A stretch of 40,201 nucleotides of DNA from Nevskia sp. (GTDB taxonomy: Bacteria > Pseudomonadota > Gammaproteobacteria > Nevskiales > Nevskiaceae). The notes under the pieces are model-generated. The model worked only from the letters and a program-made list of their open reading frames with translations, was not told the origin of the DNA and did not search any database. How positions within the stretch are numbered: the first letter of the stretch is position 1; every line of letters begins with the position of its first letter. The position numbers and the translations under genes were made by a program. The stretch lies in the NCBI GenBank assembly GCA_031291075.1, contig JARLJS010000100.1, positions 1 to 40,201 of the forward strand, read 5' to 3'. Positions 31,301 through 39,637 of the stretch are shown here, piece after piece.

Positions 31301-31412
31301 TTCCGGCATCCAGCAGCCGCTGGCCATCGCTATCATCGCCGGCCTGCTGATCCAGTTCCCGCTGGTGCTGCTGGCGATGCCGGTGTTGATCGGCTTGACC
31401 TTGGAGGACTGA
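28386..31412 (+). CDS. RND-family efflux permease
   Basis: The 1008-residue protein has the RND plan: a first membrane segment (VVIACALAVAGAVAALSLPVGLFP), large periplasmic loops and two blocks of membrane helices, with GLVIDDVIVMVEHIARR in TM4 containing the Asp-Asp pair for proton relay. Segments such as RRTGITLGGDLGEPHHGDYFIRL lie in the porter domain. It uses the proton gradient to export small molecules through its channel partner. The DD pair is closer to the HAE-1 drug pumps than to the CzcA metal pumps, but the sequence is divergent and either is possible. It is the last gene of its operon. Confidence 0.93.
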   Translation: MNFAALVERHGRSIVVIACALAVAGAVAALSLPVGLFPQVSFPRVVVDLSSGDRPAAQTVLTVTRPVEEAIRTVPGVREVRSATTRGSAQISVDFGWGRDMIATTLLVDAAIAQVLPRLPPGTAYGVRRMDPTVFPIIAYALSSEQLPPNQLRDLAQFQIVPLLASVPGLARVEVQGGAVDEVEVLADPHRLDAYGLSLADVVAAIGAGNTLQAVGRVQDHDKLYLVVSNSDLRELKQLQDLVLRGEAGGVVRLRDVAEVRDGTVPQWIRVSEDGRTAVLFNVYEQPDGNAVQIARQVRERLATLKLPPGVKLQNWYDQSILVVQSAGSVRDAVLIGLLLAGIVLILFLRNWRVMLIALLVVPATLAVTVLLLSVLGLSFNIMTLGGIAAAVGLVIDDVIVMVEHIARRAGKPGVVDAQGAVLTAAHEFMRPLTGSSLATLIVFLPLSFLSGVTGAFSKALSVTMASALVISYLMAAFVVPVLARRLLDFGRWHDPAADRESWLERHHARLLERVFRRPALLALAVLPLLAVGLLAYGRVPSGFMPEVDEGGFVMDFYSRPGTSLIETEREVAQLDQILREQPEVDTFSRRTGITLGGDLGEPHHGDYFIRLKPDHARETPEVMAAVLAEEQKRIPGLDVELAQQMEDLIGDLTAVPQPIEIKLFATTPQALIPQARKVAAAIGRIAGVVEIKDGVLLAGDGIDLKVDPVKASLEGSSPDDVTKAVDTALEGTIATQVPRTTKLVDVRVRLPNALSLRDGDLADLPIRAPDGHLFPLQRVASLTPVSGEPEISRDDLQPMVAVTARIEGRGIGAAVDDVRKVLAQPGMLEPGVRYDLGGLYRQQQIAFVGLAKVFAAALVAELVLLLLLYERFWLPLIIVGSALLSTTAVFTALWITGVELNITALMGMTMIVGIATEMAVFYVSEYTELAREMPPRQALREASRNRLRPITMTTLAAILTLLPLALAIGPGSGIQQPLAIAIIAGLLIQFPLVLLAMPVLIGLTLED

Positions 31413-31452
31413 GCCGTGGTCGGTGTGTTGAATGGATGCATAGATGTCGTTC

Positions 31453-31557
31453 CCCTCTCCCGCTTGCGGGAGAGGGTGGCCCGCAGGGCCGGGACAGGGG
31501 CTGTTCGTTCAATCAAAAGCCCCTCTCCCCTACCCCTCTCCCGCAAGCGGGAGAGGG
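31453..31557. repeat. inverted pair of 24-bp palindromes (REP-like)
   Basis: Two perfect palindromes with 11-bp arms CCCTCTCCCGC / GCGGGAGAGGG lie at 31453-31476 (central TT) and 31534-31557 (central AA). Between them GGCCCGCAGGGCC and ACAGGGGC..GCCCCTCTCCCC mirror each other, so the whole can fold as one large hairpin. It lies in the gap after the RND permease and could also act as a terminator or mRNA stabiliser. Confidence 0.85.
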
Positions 31558-31601
31558 AAACACGCTCGATTGCGATATGAGTGCACAGGAGTAGACGCGT
31601 C

Positions 31602-32621
31602 ATGCGTAGATGCTTTCCAGTTTTTCTGGTCCTGCTCGGCTGCGCGCTCGCCGCCTCGGCCGATTCCGCCTACCAGGTGGTGCAGCGCCTGCCGCTGGGC
31701 GGCAGCGGCGGCTGGGACTACCCCAGCGTGGACGCCGCCACCCACCTGCTCTACCTGTCGCGCGCCGACCACGTCGGCGTGGTGGACACCGCCAGCGGCA
31801 AGGACGTCGGCGACATTCCGGACACCGCCGGGGTGCATGGCATCGCCCTGGCGCCGGAGCTGGGGCGCGGCTACGTCAGCTGCGGCAAGGCCGACCAGGT
31901 GAAGGTGTTCGACCTCAAGACCCGCGCGGTGCTGGCCACGGTGGCCACCGGTGCCGGGCCGGACGCGATCGTCTACGAGCCGGCGAGCCGGCGCGTCCTC
32001 GCCTTCAACGGCCGCGGCCACAGCGCCAGCGTGATCGACGCGGCCAGCAACGCGGTGGTGGCGACCATTCCCCTCGATGGCAAGCCGGAGTTTGCCCGCG
32101 CCGATGGCCGCGGCATGGTCTACGTCAACATCGAGGACAAGGCCGAGTTGGCGGCGATCGACGCCAGATCGGCGGCGGTGAAGGCGGTGTGGCCGCTGCC
32201 GCACTGCGAGGGACCGAGCGGGCTGGCGCTCGACGCCGCCCACCGCCGCGCCTTCTCCACCTGCGACAACCAGACCCTGGCGGTGACGGACGTCGACAGC
32301 GGCAAGGCCGTCGCCCGCGTGGCGATCGGCAAGGGCCCGGACGGCGCCGAGTTCGACCCGGCGACGCAGACTGTGTTCAGCGCCAACGGCGAGGGCAACG
32401 TCACCGTGGTGCGGGAGCTGGCGCCGGACCGCTACCAGGTGCGGCAGACGCTGCCGACCCAGCGCGGCGCCCGCACCATCGCACTGGACGCCGCCACCCA
32501 CCGGCTGTACCTGCCGACCGCCGACTTCGGCCCGGCGCCGCCGGCCACCGTGGACAACCCGCACGCGCGGCCGCAGCCGGTGCCGGGAACGTTTGTGGTG
32601 CTGGTGGTGGGCGCGCCGTAG
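31602..32621 (+). CDS. exported beta-propeller protein (YncE-like)
   Basis: The 339-residue protein has a signal peptide (MRRCFPVFLVLLGCALAASA) and then repeated beta-propeller blades of the YncE/YVTN type, such as HVGVVDTASGKDVGDIPDTAG, QVKVFDLKTRAVLATVATG and SASVIDAASNAVVATIPLDG. No catalytic residue is recognised. Such proteins are periplasmic and often sit near redox or metal systems; the function is unknown. The ATG at 31602 is preferred over a GTG at 31581 because AGGAG lies between them. It stands between the repeats and the FMN reductase, which is convergent. Confidence 0.85.
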   Translation: MRRCFPVFLVLLGCALAASADSAYQVVQRLPLGGSGGWDYPSVDAATHLLYLSRADHVGVVDTASGKDVGDIPDTAGVHGIALAPELGRGYVSCGKADQVKVFDLKTRAVLATVATGAGPDAIVYEPASRRVLAFNGRGHSASVIDAASNAVVATIPLDGKPEFARADGRGMVYVNIEDKAELAAIDARSAAVKAVWPLPHCEGPSGLALDAAHRRAFSTCDNQTLAVTDVDSGKAVARVAIGKGPDGAEFDPATQTVFSANGEGNVTVVRELAPDRYQVRQTLPTQRGARTIALDAATHRLYLPTADFGPAPPATVDNPHARPQPVPGTFVVLVVGAP

Positions 32622-32633
32622 GATACGGGAGAG

Positions 32634-33155
32634 TCAGGCCGCACAGGCGCGCTCGAACGCATCGAGCGCGCGCCGTAGCAGCGCGGCCAATTCCGCATCC
32701 GCCGCGATGCCCGCGGCATCCAGGGTGCGCCCGAGCAGAGGCAGCGTAACATTGGCCTCCGGCACCAGCCGGGCGGACATGGTGGTCAGGGTCTCGGTCA
32801 GCGCCGCCTGGGCGTGCACCGCCCGCGGCGAGGTGTTGACCAGGGCCACCGGCTTGCCGGGGAACTCGAAGCTGCTGACCAGCCAATCGAGCGCATTCTT
32901 GAGCGAGCCGGGCATGCCGTGGGCGTACTCGGGGCTGGAGATGACAATGCCGGCGCAGCGCCCCACCAGGGCGCGCAGTTCGCGCACCGGCGCCGGCAAC
33001 GGCTCGACGTCCAGGTCGGGATTGAAGTGCGGCAGGCGGCCGACGTCGTAAAGCGCGATCTCCAGCTCCGGCGGAGCCAGCAGGCACAGGGCCTGCAGGG
33101 CGGCAGTGTTGGAGGAGGCGGCGCGCAGGCTGCCGGAGACGGCGAGCAGCAGCAA
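32634..33155 (-). CDS. NADPH-dependent FMN reductase
   Basis: The 173-residue flavodoxin-fold protein has the phosphate-binding loop SGSLRAASSN near the N-terminus and SPEYAHGMPGSLKNALDW in the middle, the signature of the NAD(P)H-dependent FMN/chromate/azo reductase family. The only usable start is TTG 33155, with GGAG seven bases upstream; the product starts directly with the fold's first strand. It is divergent from an AraC regulator with an 88-bp gap, suggesting control by it. It could supply reduced flavin or detoxify quinones. Confidence 0.9.
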   Translation of the reverse strand: MLLLAVSGSLRAASSNTAALQALCLLAPPELEIALYDVGRLPHFNPDLDVEPLPAPVRELRALVGRCAGIVISSPEYAHGMPGSLKNALDWLVSSFEFPGKPVALVNTSPRAVHAQAALTETLTTMSARLVPEANVTLPLLGRTLDAAGIAADAELAALLRRALDAFERACAA

Positions 33156-33243
33156 AGGGGGCTCCGGTGGGGGTATTTTGCTAGATTAGCGCCTGCCCCC
33201 TGCCCTGTCGCGGGTGGGCAGTCCCTGACCACGGCGCCAGCGC

Positions 33244-34116
33244 ATGCTTGAACAATCCTCCGAACGGGTGTTCGCCTCGATCCTCGGGGCGCACCAGATC
33301 TCGGCGCGCGTGACCGATAACATCACCTACTGCGGCAAGTGGATCGAGCGGGAGCCGCAGGTGCCGCGCGGCATCTTCCACCTGATCAGTGCCGGCAGCT
33401 GCCGCGTCGAGGGGCACGACCTGCCACAGCCGATCAACCTGGCGTCCGGCGACCTGATCGTGTTCCCGCGCGGCAGCGCACACACGCTGTGTCACGAGCT
33501 GCGCGCCGACGGCGGCACGCCGGCGGACACCGGCATGCTCTGCGGCGAGTTCACCTGCGCCGACCGCAACCCGGTGCTGGACGCCCTGCCCGACTGCTTC
33601 GTGGTGCGCGAACAGGAGGGCGAAGGACACTTCCGCGCGCTGGGCCAGGTGCTGGCGGCGGAAGCGCAGCGGCCGCTGTTCGGCAACCAGGCGGTGATGA
33701 ACAAGCTGGCGGACTCGCTGCTGTCGCTGGCGATCCGCTGCCACGTGGCGAGCGCGTTCCCCGGCCACGGCCTGCTGGCGGCGCTACGCGACCCGCGGCT
33801 GAGCCGGGCGCTGGCGGCGATGCACGACGATCCCGGCCGCGACTGGAGCGTGGCCGAGCTGGCGCAGACGGCGAACCTGTCGCGCACGGCTTTCTGCGAG
33901 CGCTTCGCGGAGACACTGGGCCTGGCGCCGATGCAGTACCTGACCGAGTGGCGCATGACCGAGGCGCTGCGCCTGCTGCGCGACCCGGCGCAGAGCGTGG
34001 CACGCATCGCCGAGCGGCTGGGCTACCAGACGGAGGCGGCGTTCCGGCGGGCCTTCAAGCGGGTCCACGGCTACGGCCCCGGCAAGGTGCGGCAGGACGC
34101 CGCGGGAGCGGATTGA
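33244..34116 (+). CDS. AraC-family regulator with cupin domain
   Basis: The 290-residue protein has an N-terminal cupin_6 sensor (IFHLISAGSCRVEG, LASGDLIVFPRGSAHTL) and a C-terminal double helix-turn-helix of AraC type (WSVAELAQTANLSRTAFCER, then SVARIAERLGYQTEAAFRRA). Cupin_6 regulators commonly respond to electrophiles or small aromatics. It is divergent from the FMN reductase gene, its probable target. The codons and context look normal. Its stop lies 2 bp from the convergent unknown gene. Confidence 0.92.
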   Translation: MLEQSSERVFASILGAHQISARVTDNITYCGKWIEREPQVPRGIFHLISAGSCRVEGHDLPQPINLASGDLIVFPRGSAHTLCHELRADGGTPADTGMLCGEFTCADRNPVLDALPDCFVVREQEGEGHFRALGQVLAAEAQRPLFGNQAVMNKLADSLLSLAIRCHVASAFPGHGLLAALRDPRLSRALAAMHDDPGRDWSVAELAQTANLSRTAFCERFAETLGLAPMQYLTEWRMTEALRLLRDPAQSVARIAERLGYQTEAAFRRAFKRVHGYGPGKVRQDAAGAD

Positions 34117-34118
34117 TC

Positions 34119-34967
34119 CTAGGCGAGGCCGCAGACCGACTGGAACACCACCGCGCGCACGCCGCACGCCTGCATCAGCCTGAACTGGCAGGTGCGGAAG
34201 CTGCGCATGAAGTAGGGATCACGGCTGTCGATGTAACTGCGCTTGACGGCCTCGAGCGCGATCAGGTCGGTGGCGTGCCCCTGCAGCCGCATGTCGTCGA
34301 GGTGAAGCCGGAACGACGGATAATTGGCCACCGAGAACTCGTCGGATCTCGTCAGCAGGACGGAGGTCAGCCGCTCCATCATCATGACCCACATGAGGAT
34401 CGGCCGGTAGTTGTGAGTCGTCATGGCGTTGAGCCTGCCATGGAGCGGCGACGACGCCTCCGCCGCGTGGCGCATGCACTCGCCCAGGATCCGGTTCCAG
34501 CGCTTCCAGAACGAAGCCTTGGCCACGAAATAGTTGCAATAGACCGTGTTGCGGCCGTCCATCACCAGGTGATGCAGCTCGGTGGGCATGCCGATGACCC
34601 TGAAGAATTCCTGCGCCGTCTCGGCGATGCCCGGGTGGACGTTCTCGCCCTGCTCGAACACGTTGAAGTAGAGGGCGGCCTGGTCCGGGTAGGGCGAGAA
34701 GGTGACGACGTCGGCGTTCCCCTGCCCCTCGACGAACTGCCGCACCTGGCGCCCGGTCAGACCCGTCTTGGCGTGGAACTTGGGCGACAGGAAGCCGTAG
34801 TAGCAATCGTCCTCGAGCGTGTTGGACTCGAAGAAACGCCGCATGGGAAGATATTCGCGCCACAGCGGCTGCTCGTTGGACAAGTTGTCGAACGGTTCGA
34901 AGTCGGGGTCGAGGCCGGCCCGCGTGGCGTCGTCGTAGTAGATTTGAAAAATGCGGCTGCGAGACAT
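34119..34967 (-). CDS. conserved-looking unknown protein next to glycan genes
   Basis: The 282-residue soluble protein has no signal peptide or membrane segment and begins MSRSRIFQIYYDDATRAGLD; the ATG at 34967 has CAGGA upstream, and a longer frame to 35171 would run over the divergent start region. Features include FLSPKFHAKTG, FSPYPDQAALYFNVFEQGE and a Trp/Tyr-rich middle (ASFWKRWNRIL). The pattern resembles proteins seen beside glycosyltransferase genes, but I cannot name a family. It lies divergent from the double methyltransferase and RgpF-like genes, so a role in surface polysaccharide is likely by context only. Confidence 0.7.
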   Translation of the reverse strand: MSRSRIFQIYYDDATRAGLDPDFEPFDNLSNEQPLWREYLPMRRFFESNTLEDDCYYGFLSPKFHAKTGLTGRQVRQFVEGQGNADVVTFSPYPDQAALYFNVFEQGENVHPGIAETAQEFFRVIGMPTELHHLVMDGRNTVYCNYFVAKASFWKRWNRILGECMRHAAEASSPLHGRLNAMTTHNYRPILMWVMMMERLTSVLLTRSDEFSVANYPSFRLHLDDMRLQGHATDLIALEAVKRSYIDSRDPYFMRSFRTCQFRLMQACGVRAVVFQSVCGLA

Positions 34968-35136
34968 CCTGGATTCCTGCCCGACTGGATTAGCGCCTGG
35001 CCGGCCTGCGCTGCCGGCGGTGCGGCATCGTACGATACGTCGTTGCGCCGTCTCCTTCAACCGGGGCGGCGCTGCAAAAAGCAGGCGGAGTATCCTCGAT
35101 AGCCGGGACCCGAAGGAGCGGCGCGGCTGCCCCACG

Positions 35137-36462
35137 ATGCAACCCACCATGAAAAAAACCGAGTTGGTCAACGCGCTGGCGCGGCGATACCAGGCGACGA
35201 GCTACCTGGAAATCTGCACGCCGTTCACCGGGCACCAGTACGGGGAGATCGACCCGGCCCTGTTCCGCATCCGCCGCCGCCTCATGTACCGCTGCCCGGA
35301 GTCGTTCGTCGACGGGCTGCCGGTCGATTTCCGCTCGGACTCGGACAGCTCATACGCGACGGTACGGCAGCTCGCGGAGGCAGGCATCCGCTTCGACCTG
35401 ATCTTCGTGGACCCCTATCACACCTACCGCGAAAGCCTGACCGACCTCTACGGCGCCATGCGACTGCTGACACCTGACGGCGTGATGGTGGTTCACGACT
35501 GCAACCCGCCGGACGCCGCGGTTGCCGCCGTGGAATTCGGCGGCCCGGGAACCGCCTGGTCCGGCCTGACCTATGCGGCCTTCATCGACTTCGTGTCCGG
35601 CTCCAGTCGCTACCAGTACTGCACAGTGGATACGGACTACGGCTGTGGCGTGGTATTCAAGCGGCCTTCGCCCGTGCCGGGCTGCTGCCGCCATTTCGAG
35701 CTCCCGGAGGAACTGGCGCTGGACTGGGCGCTGGCCAGGTGCGATCACGAAACCCGCTTCGCGTTGTTCGAACGCAACCGCGCGGCGCTGCTGAACCTGG
35801 TCAGCGTGGAGCGGTTCGCCGAGCAGGCGCAGATCGCGATGCATGCGCCGAAACCCGCGCCGCGGCAGCAGACGAAGTTCCCGCAGTCGCGGCTGGCACA
35901 CAAGCTGTGCCTTGGCAGCGGCGTCGAGATCGGCGGCTCCGCCCACAATGCCTTCGGGCTGAACACCCGCAACGTCGATTTCACCCGCGAACTGACCGTG
36001 TTCAAGCGCGAGGAGATCGAGCTGTGCGGGGAGTACCTGCCGGTCGACATCGAAGCCCCCGGCGACCTGCTGCCCCTGCCGGACGGCTCGCAGGACTTCG
36101 TCATCAGCTCGCACGTGATCGAGCACTTCGAGGACCCGATCAAGGCCCTGCTGGAATGGCACCGGGTGGTGCGCCCGGGTGGCGTGATCTTCACCATCGC
36201 GCCGCACAAGGAGCGCACGTTCGATGCCGGGCGTCCGCGCACCACGCTGCAGGAGTTGATCGATCGCCATAGCGGCAAGCGCAAGGCGGAGGGGGCGGCG
36301 CACAGCCATTTCAGCGTGTGGATCACCGAGGATTTCGTCGAGCTGATCGAATACATGAACCGCGCCGCCCTGTTCCCTGCGCCGGTTTCGATCGTCGCCG
36401 TGCAGGACGTGGACGACAAGGTGGGCAACGGCTTCACCGTGGTCCTGCGGAAGGCGGCCTGA
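35137..36462 (+). CDS. fused double SAM-methyltransferase-like protein
   Basis: The 441-residue protein has two methyltransferase-type Rossmann halves. The N-terminal half (about 1-190) has FDLIFVDPYHTYRESLTDLYGAM and GVMVVHDCNPP of the Methyltransf_24 type, but its first motif reads YLEICTPFTG without the usual glycine loop. The C-terminal half (about 250-440) has a glycine loop (LCLGSGVEIGG) and SSHVIEHFEDPIKAL with RPGGVIF, of the Methyltransf_11 type. The start is uncertain (35137 or 35149); AAGGAG lies 19 bp upstream of the first. The RgpF-like gene follows within 3 bp. It may methylate the non-reducing end of a polysaccharide. Confidence 0.82.
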   Translation: MQPTMKKTELVNALARRYQATSYLEICTPFTGHQYGEIDPALFRIRRRLMYRCPESFVDGLPVDFRSDSDSSYATVRQLAEAGIRFDLIFVDPYHTYRESLTDLYGAMRLLTPDGVMVVHDCNPPDAAVAAVEFGGPGTAWSGLTYAAFIDFVSGSSRYQYCTVDTDYGCGVVFKRPSPVPGCCRHFELPEELALDWALARCDHETRFALFERNRAALLNLVSVERFAEQAQIAMHAPKPAPRQQTKFPQSRLAHKLCLGSGVEIGGSAHNAFGLNTRNVDFTRELTVFKREEIELCGEYLPVDIEAPGDLLPLPDGSQDFVISSHVIEHFEDPIKALLEWHRVVRPGGVIFTIAPHKERTFDAGRPRTTLQELIDRHSGKRKAEGAAHSHFSVWITEDFVELIEYMNRAALFPAPVSIVAVQDVDDKVGNGFTVVLRKAA

Positions 36463-36464
36463 GC

Positions 36465-37283
36465 ATGCGCATCACGGAGATAAAGCCGGTGCGCGGGATC
36501 GACCCGGCGTCCGAATACGCCATCCTGGCCTCGTACTTCCCCGGCGGCGAGCCTTACCCCGGCATCAACCTCTACCTGTCGGCGCTCAAGGCGCAGGGGT
36601 TCAAGGTGATCGTGATGGCGGCCCTCGACAATCCCTGCAACTTCGACCTGTCGGAGCTGGACATGGACCAGGCCGAGGGCGTTCTGATCCGGCAGAACAG
36701 CGGTTACGACCACTACAGCTGGAGGCTGACGCTGGAATCGTTTCCCGACCTGTACCGGACGCGCGCCTGCCTGCTCACCAACGACAGCATGTTCGGGCCG
36801 AACCGCTCCTTCGAGCGCCTGGTCAAGGGCATGCGCGCCACCGGGGCACCGGTGATCGCGCTGACCAACAGTTACGAGCACGTCCCGCACATTCAGAGCT
36901 ACTTCCTTTACTTCAAGGCCGAGGCTTTGCAGAACCGCTACCTGCGGAGCTACATCGGCAGTTTCGATCCCCGTTTCGAGCGCGACCAGGTGATCTACGC
37001 TTACGAGCTGCCGCTGGCCAACTACGTGCAGAACGCCTGCAAGCTGCCGATCGCGATCGCCTTCCAGGTACCGCCACACTACCGTATCAACCCGGCCTTC
37101 CACGGCTGGACCGAGCTGCTGCGCGCCGGCTTCCCATTCATCAAGCGCGACTGCCTGTGCGCCAACTTCAAGAAGAATCCGGAGCACCTGTTCGCGGTGG
37201 CCCGCGAACACGGCTTCGACCTCGACGTCCTGCGGCGCCTGATCGACCGTCTGTGCCTGGCCGGCACCGCCAAGCTGCCCTGA
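36465..37283 (+). CDS. RgpF-like rhamnan synthesis protein
   Basis: The 272-residue protein matches the RgpF/rhamnan synthesis pattern: YPGINLYLSALKAQGFKVIVM at the start, LLTNDSMFGP in the middle, and RAGFPFIKRDCL near the end. Such proteins are glycosyltransferase-like parts of O-antigen or cell-wall polysaccharide synthesis. The ATG at 36465 is 2 bp after the preceding stop; frames starting earlier overlap the methyltransferase. It is convergent with queA. Confidence 0.85.
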   Translation: MRITEIKPVRGIDPASEYAILASYFPGGEPYPGINLYLSALKAQGFKVIVMAALDNPCNFDLSELDMDQAEGVLIRQNSGYDHYSWRLTLESFPDLYRTRACLLTNDSMFGPNRSFERLVKGMRATGAPVIALTNSYEHVPHIQSYFLYFKAEALQNRYLRSYIGSFDPRFERDQVIYAYELPLANYVQNACKLPIAIAFQVPPHYRINPAFHGWTELLRAGFPFIKRDCLCANFKKNPEHLFAVAREHGFDLDVLRRLIDRLCLAGTAKLP

Positions 37284-37302
37284 GGGGCCGGGCGTGGCCG
37301 CC

Positions 37303-38367
37303 TCACCGCGGCCGCGCCGCCTCCCCCGCGGCTGCCGGCGCGGCCCGGACCGGCAGCCACATGGCGTCGCCGTAGCTGAAGAAGCGGTATTGGGCCGCCA
37401 CCGCGTGGCGGTACGCCGCCATCACCCGCGCGTAGCCGCCGAAAGCGCACACCAGCATCAGCAGGGTACTCTCCGGCAGGTGGAAGTTGGTGAGCAGCGC
37501 GTCCACCGCCCTGAAGCGGCAACCCGGCGTGATGAACAGCCGGGTCTCGCCGTCGAAGGCGCGCACCAGGCCGTCCTCGCCGACGGCGGACTCCAGTGCG
37601 CGCACCACCGTCGTGCCTACCGCCACCACGCGGCCGCCGCGCGCGCGCGTGGCGTTGATGCGCGCCGCGAGCTCACCGCCGACCGACAGGCGCTCGGCGT
37701 GCATGCGGTGCTGCTCCAGTTCCTCCACCCGCACCGGCTGGAAGGTGCCGGCGCCGACGTGCAGGGTGACGAAGCCGGTCTCCACCCCGCGCGCGGCGAT
37801 GGCGTCGAGCAGGTTGCGGTCGAAATGCAGCCCGGCAGTGGGCGCCGCCACCGCGCCCGGCACGCTGGCGAACACGGTCTGGTAGCGCTCGCGGTCGTCG
37901 GCCCCGGCGGGGCGCTCGATGTAGGGCGGCAGTGGCAGGTCGCCGTGCTGCTCCAGCGCGGCCTGCAGGTCGTCGGTATCGAAGCGCAGGCGGTAGAACT
38001 CGCCCTCGCGCCCCTGCACCTCGGCCTGCAGGGCGCCGCGCGCCAGGTGCAGCCGCGCGCCGGGCCTGGGTGGCTTGCTGGCGCGCACCTGCGCCAGGGC
38101 CTGCGACGCGTCGAGCACCCGCTCGATCAGCACCTCCACCTGGCCGCCGGTGTCCTTGACGCCGTGCAGGCGCGCCGGGATCACCCGCGCGTTGTTGAAC
38201 ACCAGCAGGTCGCCCGGCACCAGCTCCTGCGCGAACTCCACCATGTGGCGGTCGGACAGGGTACCGTCGGCATTGAGGCACAGCATGCGGCTGGCGCTGC
38301 GGCGCTCGGCCGGCCGCTGCGCGATCAGCTCGGGGGGAAGCTCGTAGTGGAAGTCGGCGCGGCGCAT
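37303..38367 (-). CDS. queA: S-adenosylmethionine:tRNA ribosyltransferase-isomerase (QueA)
   Basis: The 354-residue enzyme transfers the ribosyl part of SAM to 7-aminomethyl-7-deazaguanine at the wobble base of tRNA, making epoxyqueuosine. Family landmarks: RADFHYELPPELIAQRPAERR at the start (ATG 38367), VFNNARVIPARL, PTAGLHFD, TLHVGAGTFQPV and TNFHLPESTLLMLV. The length is normal. In many gammaproteobacteria queA is followed by tgt, yajC and secDF; here RgpF-like and methyltransferase genes occupy that side, so the usual block is broken. Confidence 0.96.
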   Translation of the reverse strand: MRRADFHYELPPELIAQRPAERRSASRMLCLNADGTLSDRHMVEFAQELVPGDLLVFNNARVIPARLHGVKDTGGQVEVLIERVLDASQALAQVRASKPPRPGARLHLARGALQAEVQGREGEFYRLRFDTDDLQAALEQHGDLPLPPYIERPAGADDRERYQTVFASVPGAVAAPTAGLHFDRNLLDAIAARGVETGFVTLHVGAGTFQPVRVEELEQHRMHAERLSVGGELAARINATRARGGRVVAVGTTVVRALESAVGEDGLVRAFDGETRLFITPGCRFRAVDALLTNFHLPESTLLMLVCAFGGYARVMAAYRHAVAAQYRFFSYGDAMWLPVRAAPAAAGEAARPR

Positions 38368-38478
38368 CGCAAGCGCGATTCTAGCCGCCCCGGGGATGCG
38401 GCCGGTATAGTGGTTCATGGTCCACCGGAGCCGCGGCCGACATCCCCTGGCAGTTCCTGCATCCCGCCCCAGAGGGAC

Positions 38479-39588
38479 ATGCGCGTCCTGATCGTCACCA
38501 GCACGCTCGACTGGCTGAGCGTGGCGTGCCTGCCCCAGGCGCTGCAACGCGTGGGACTGCGGTGCGCGGTGCTGGCGCCGCGCGGCTGCCTGGCGCATCT
38601 GAGCCGCTGCGTCGACCTGCACGACTACCTCGAAGCGGATGAGCTGCGGCAGCCGCACAGCGTCGGCCTGCTGGAGCGCGCCTGCGACCGCGCGGAAGCG
38701 CAGTGGGTGATCCCCGGCGACGAGCACTGCACCCAGTGGCTGGCCCGCATCGGGTTGAGCCTGCCGGAGGGCGCCCCGCTGCGGGCGCTGATCTGGCGCT
38801 CCCTGGGCAACCCCGATGCGCAAGGCGCCGTCACCGACAAGCTGCGCGCCGCCGGGCTGGCCCAGGAGGCCGGCGTGGCGGTGCCCCGGACCCTGGTGCC
38901 GGCCAGCCGTGAAGATTTGTTGCAGCTTGCCATCGGCCTGGGCGGGCCGGTGGCGCTCAAGTGCCGCACCGGCTACGGCGGCCGCAACGTCTTCCTCTGC
39001 CCGGACGCGGCGGCGCTGCAACGGGCCGCGCAGCAGTACCGCAGCCCGATCCCGCCGGTGCTGCAGGAAATGGTCTCCGGCACCCGCTGGATGTCCAGCT
39101 TCTTCGCCGACCGTGGCCGGGTGCTGGCCACCATCGACGCCGTGGTGGAACGCTGCAACCCCTCGCCGACCGGTCCCAGCAGCGTGCTGCGCATCGAACC
39201 CGGCGGCGAGGTCGCGGCCTCCGCGGCGAGGCTGGTGGCGAAGCTGGGATACTCCGGCTTCGGCAACATCGACTTCATCGTGGACCGCGACGGCCGGGCC
39301 TGCCTGCTCGACTTCAACCCCCGCCTCTCCGCCGGCACCCAGCTGGGCCGCTTCGCCGGCCCCGATCCCTTCGCCGCCTTCGCCGCCGTGCTGAAGGGCG
39401 AGACTTACCTGGCGCCGCCCGTCCGCGGCGGTACCCGTATCGCCCTCTACCCCCAGGAGCTGGTCCGCGACCCCAGCGGCGCCGGCCTCGCCGGCTGCCA
39501 CCACGACGTGCTGGAGGACGAACCCGGGCTGCACGCCGAATTCGAGGCCCGCATCGCCCGGGCCCGCGCCCAGGCCCCCGGCCCCTGA
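38479..39588 (+). CDS. ATP-grasp family ligase
   Basis: The 369-residue protein has an N-terminal Rossmann-like domain (MRVLIVTSTLDWLSVACLPQ), the ATP-binding lysine region VALKCRTGYGGRNVFL, and the Mg-binding end GFGNIDFIVDRDGRACLLDFNPRLS. Proteins of this kind join a carboxylate to an amine or other nucleophile (CarB/PylC-like). The substrate is unknown. The ATG at 38479 has AGAGGGA upstream; upstream frames overlap queA. It lies between tRNA-Leu and queA, divergent from the latter. Confidence 0.87.
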   Translation: MRVLIVTSTLDWLSVACLPQALQRVGLRCAVLAPRGCLAHLSRCVDLHDYLEADELRQPHSVGLLERACDRAEAQWVIPGDEHCTQWLARIGLSLPEGAPLRALIWRSLGNPDAQGAVTDKLRAAGLAQEAGVAVPRTLVPASREDLLQLAIGLGGPVALKCRTGYGGRNVFLCPDAAALQRAAQQYRSPIPPVLQEMVSGTRWMSSFFADRGRVLATIDAVVERCNPSPTGPSSVLRIEPGGEVAASAARLVAKLGYSGFGNIDFIVDRDGRACLLDFNPRLSAGTQLGRFAGPDPFAAFAAVLKGETYLAPPVRGGTRIALYPQELVRDPSGAGLAGCHHDVLEDEPGLHAEFEARIARARAQAPGP

Positions 39589-39595
39589 GCGCCGG

Positions 39596-39624
39596 CTGAC
39601 CAGCCGCCCCGGGACCGCTATACT
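39596..39624 (+). promoter_or_regulatory. promoter of tRNA-Leu
   Basis: CTGACC (39596-39601) and TATACT (39619-39624) are spaced by 17 bp; the tRNA starts 13 bp after the -10 box. A GC-rich discriminator (GGCGCCCCCC), typical of stringently controlled stable-RNA genes, lies between. Confidence 0.72.
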
Positions 39625-39637
39625 TGGCGCCCCCCGC

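Noticed and set aside
28386-31412. Assigning the RND pump to heavy-metal export
   Set aside because: The TM4 Asp pair and the lack of a metal-binding tail on the adaptor do not support CzcA/CusA, although they do not exclude it.
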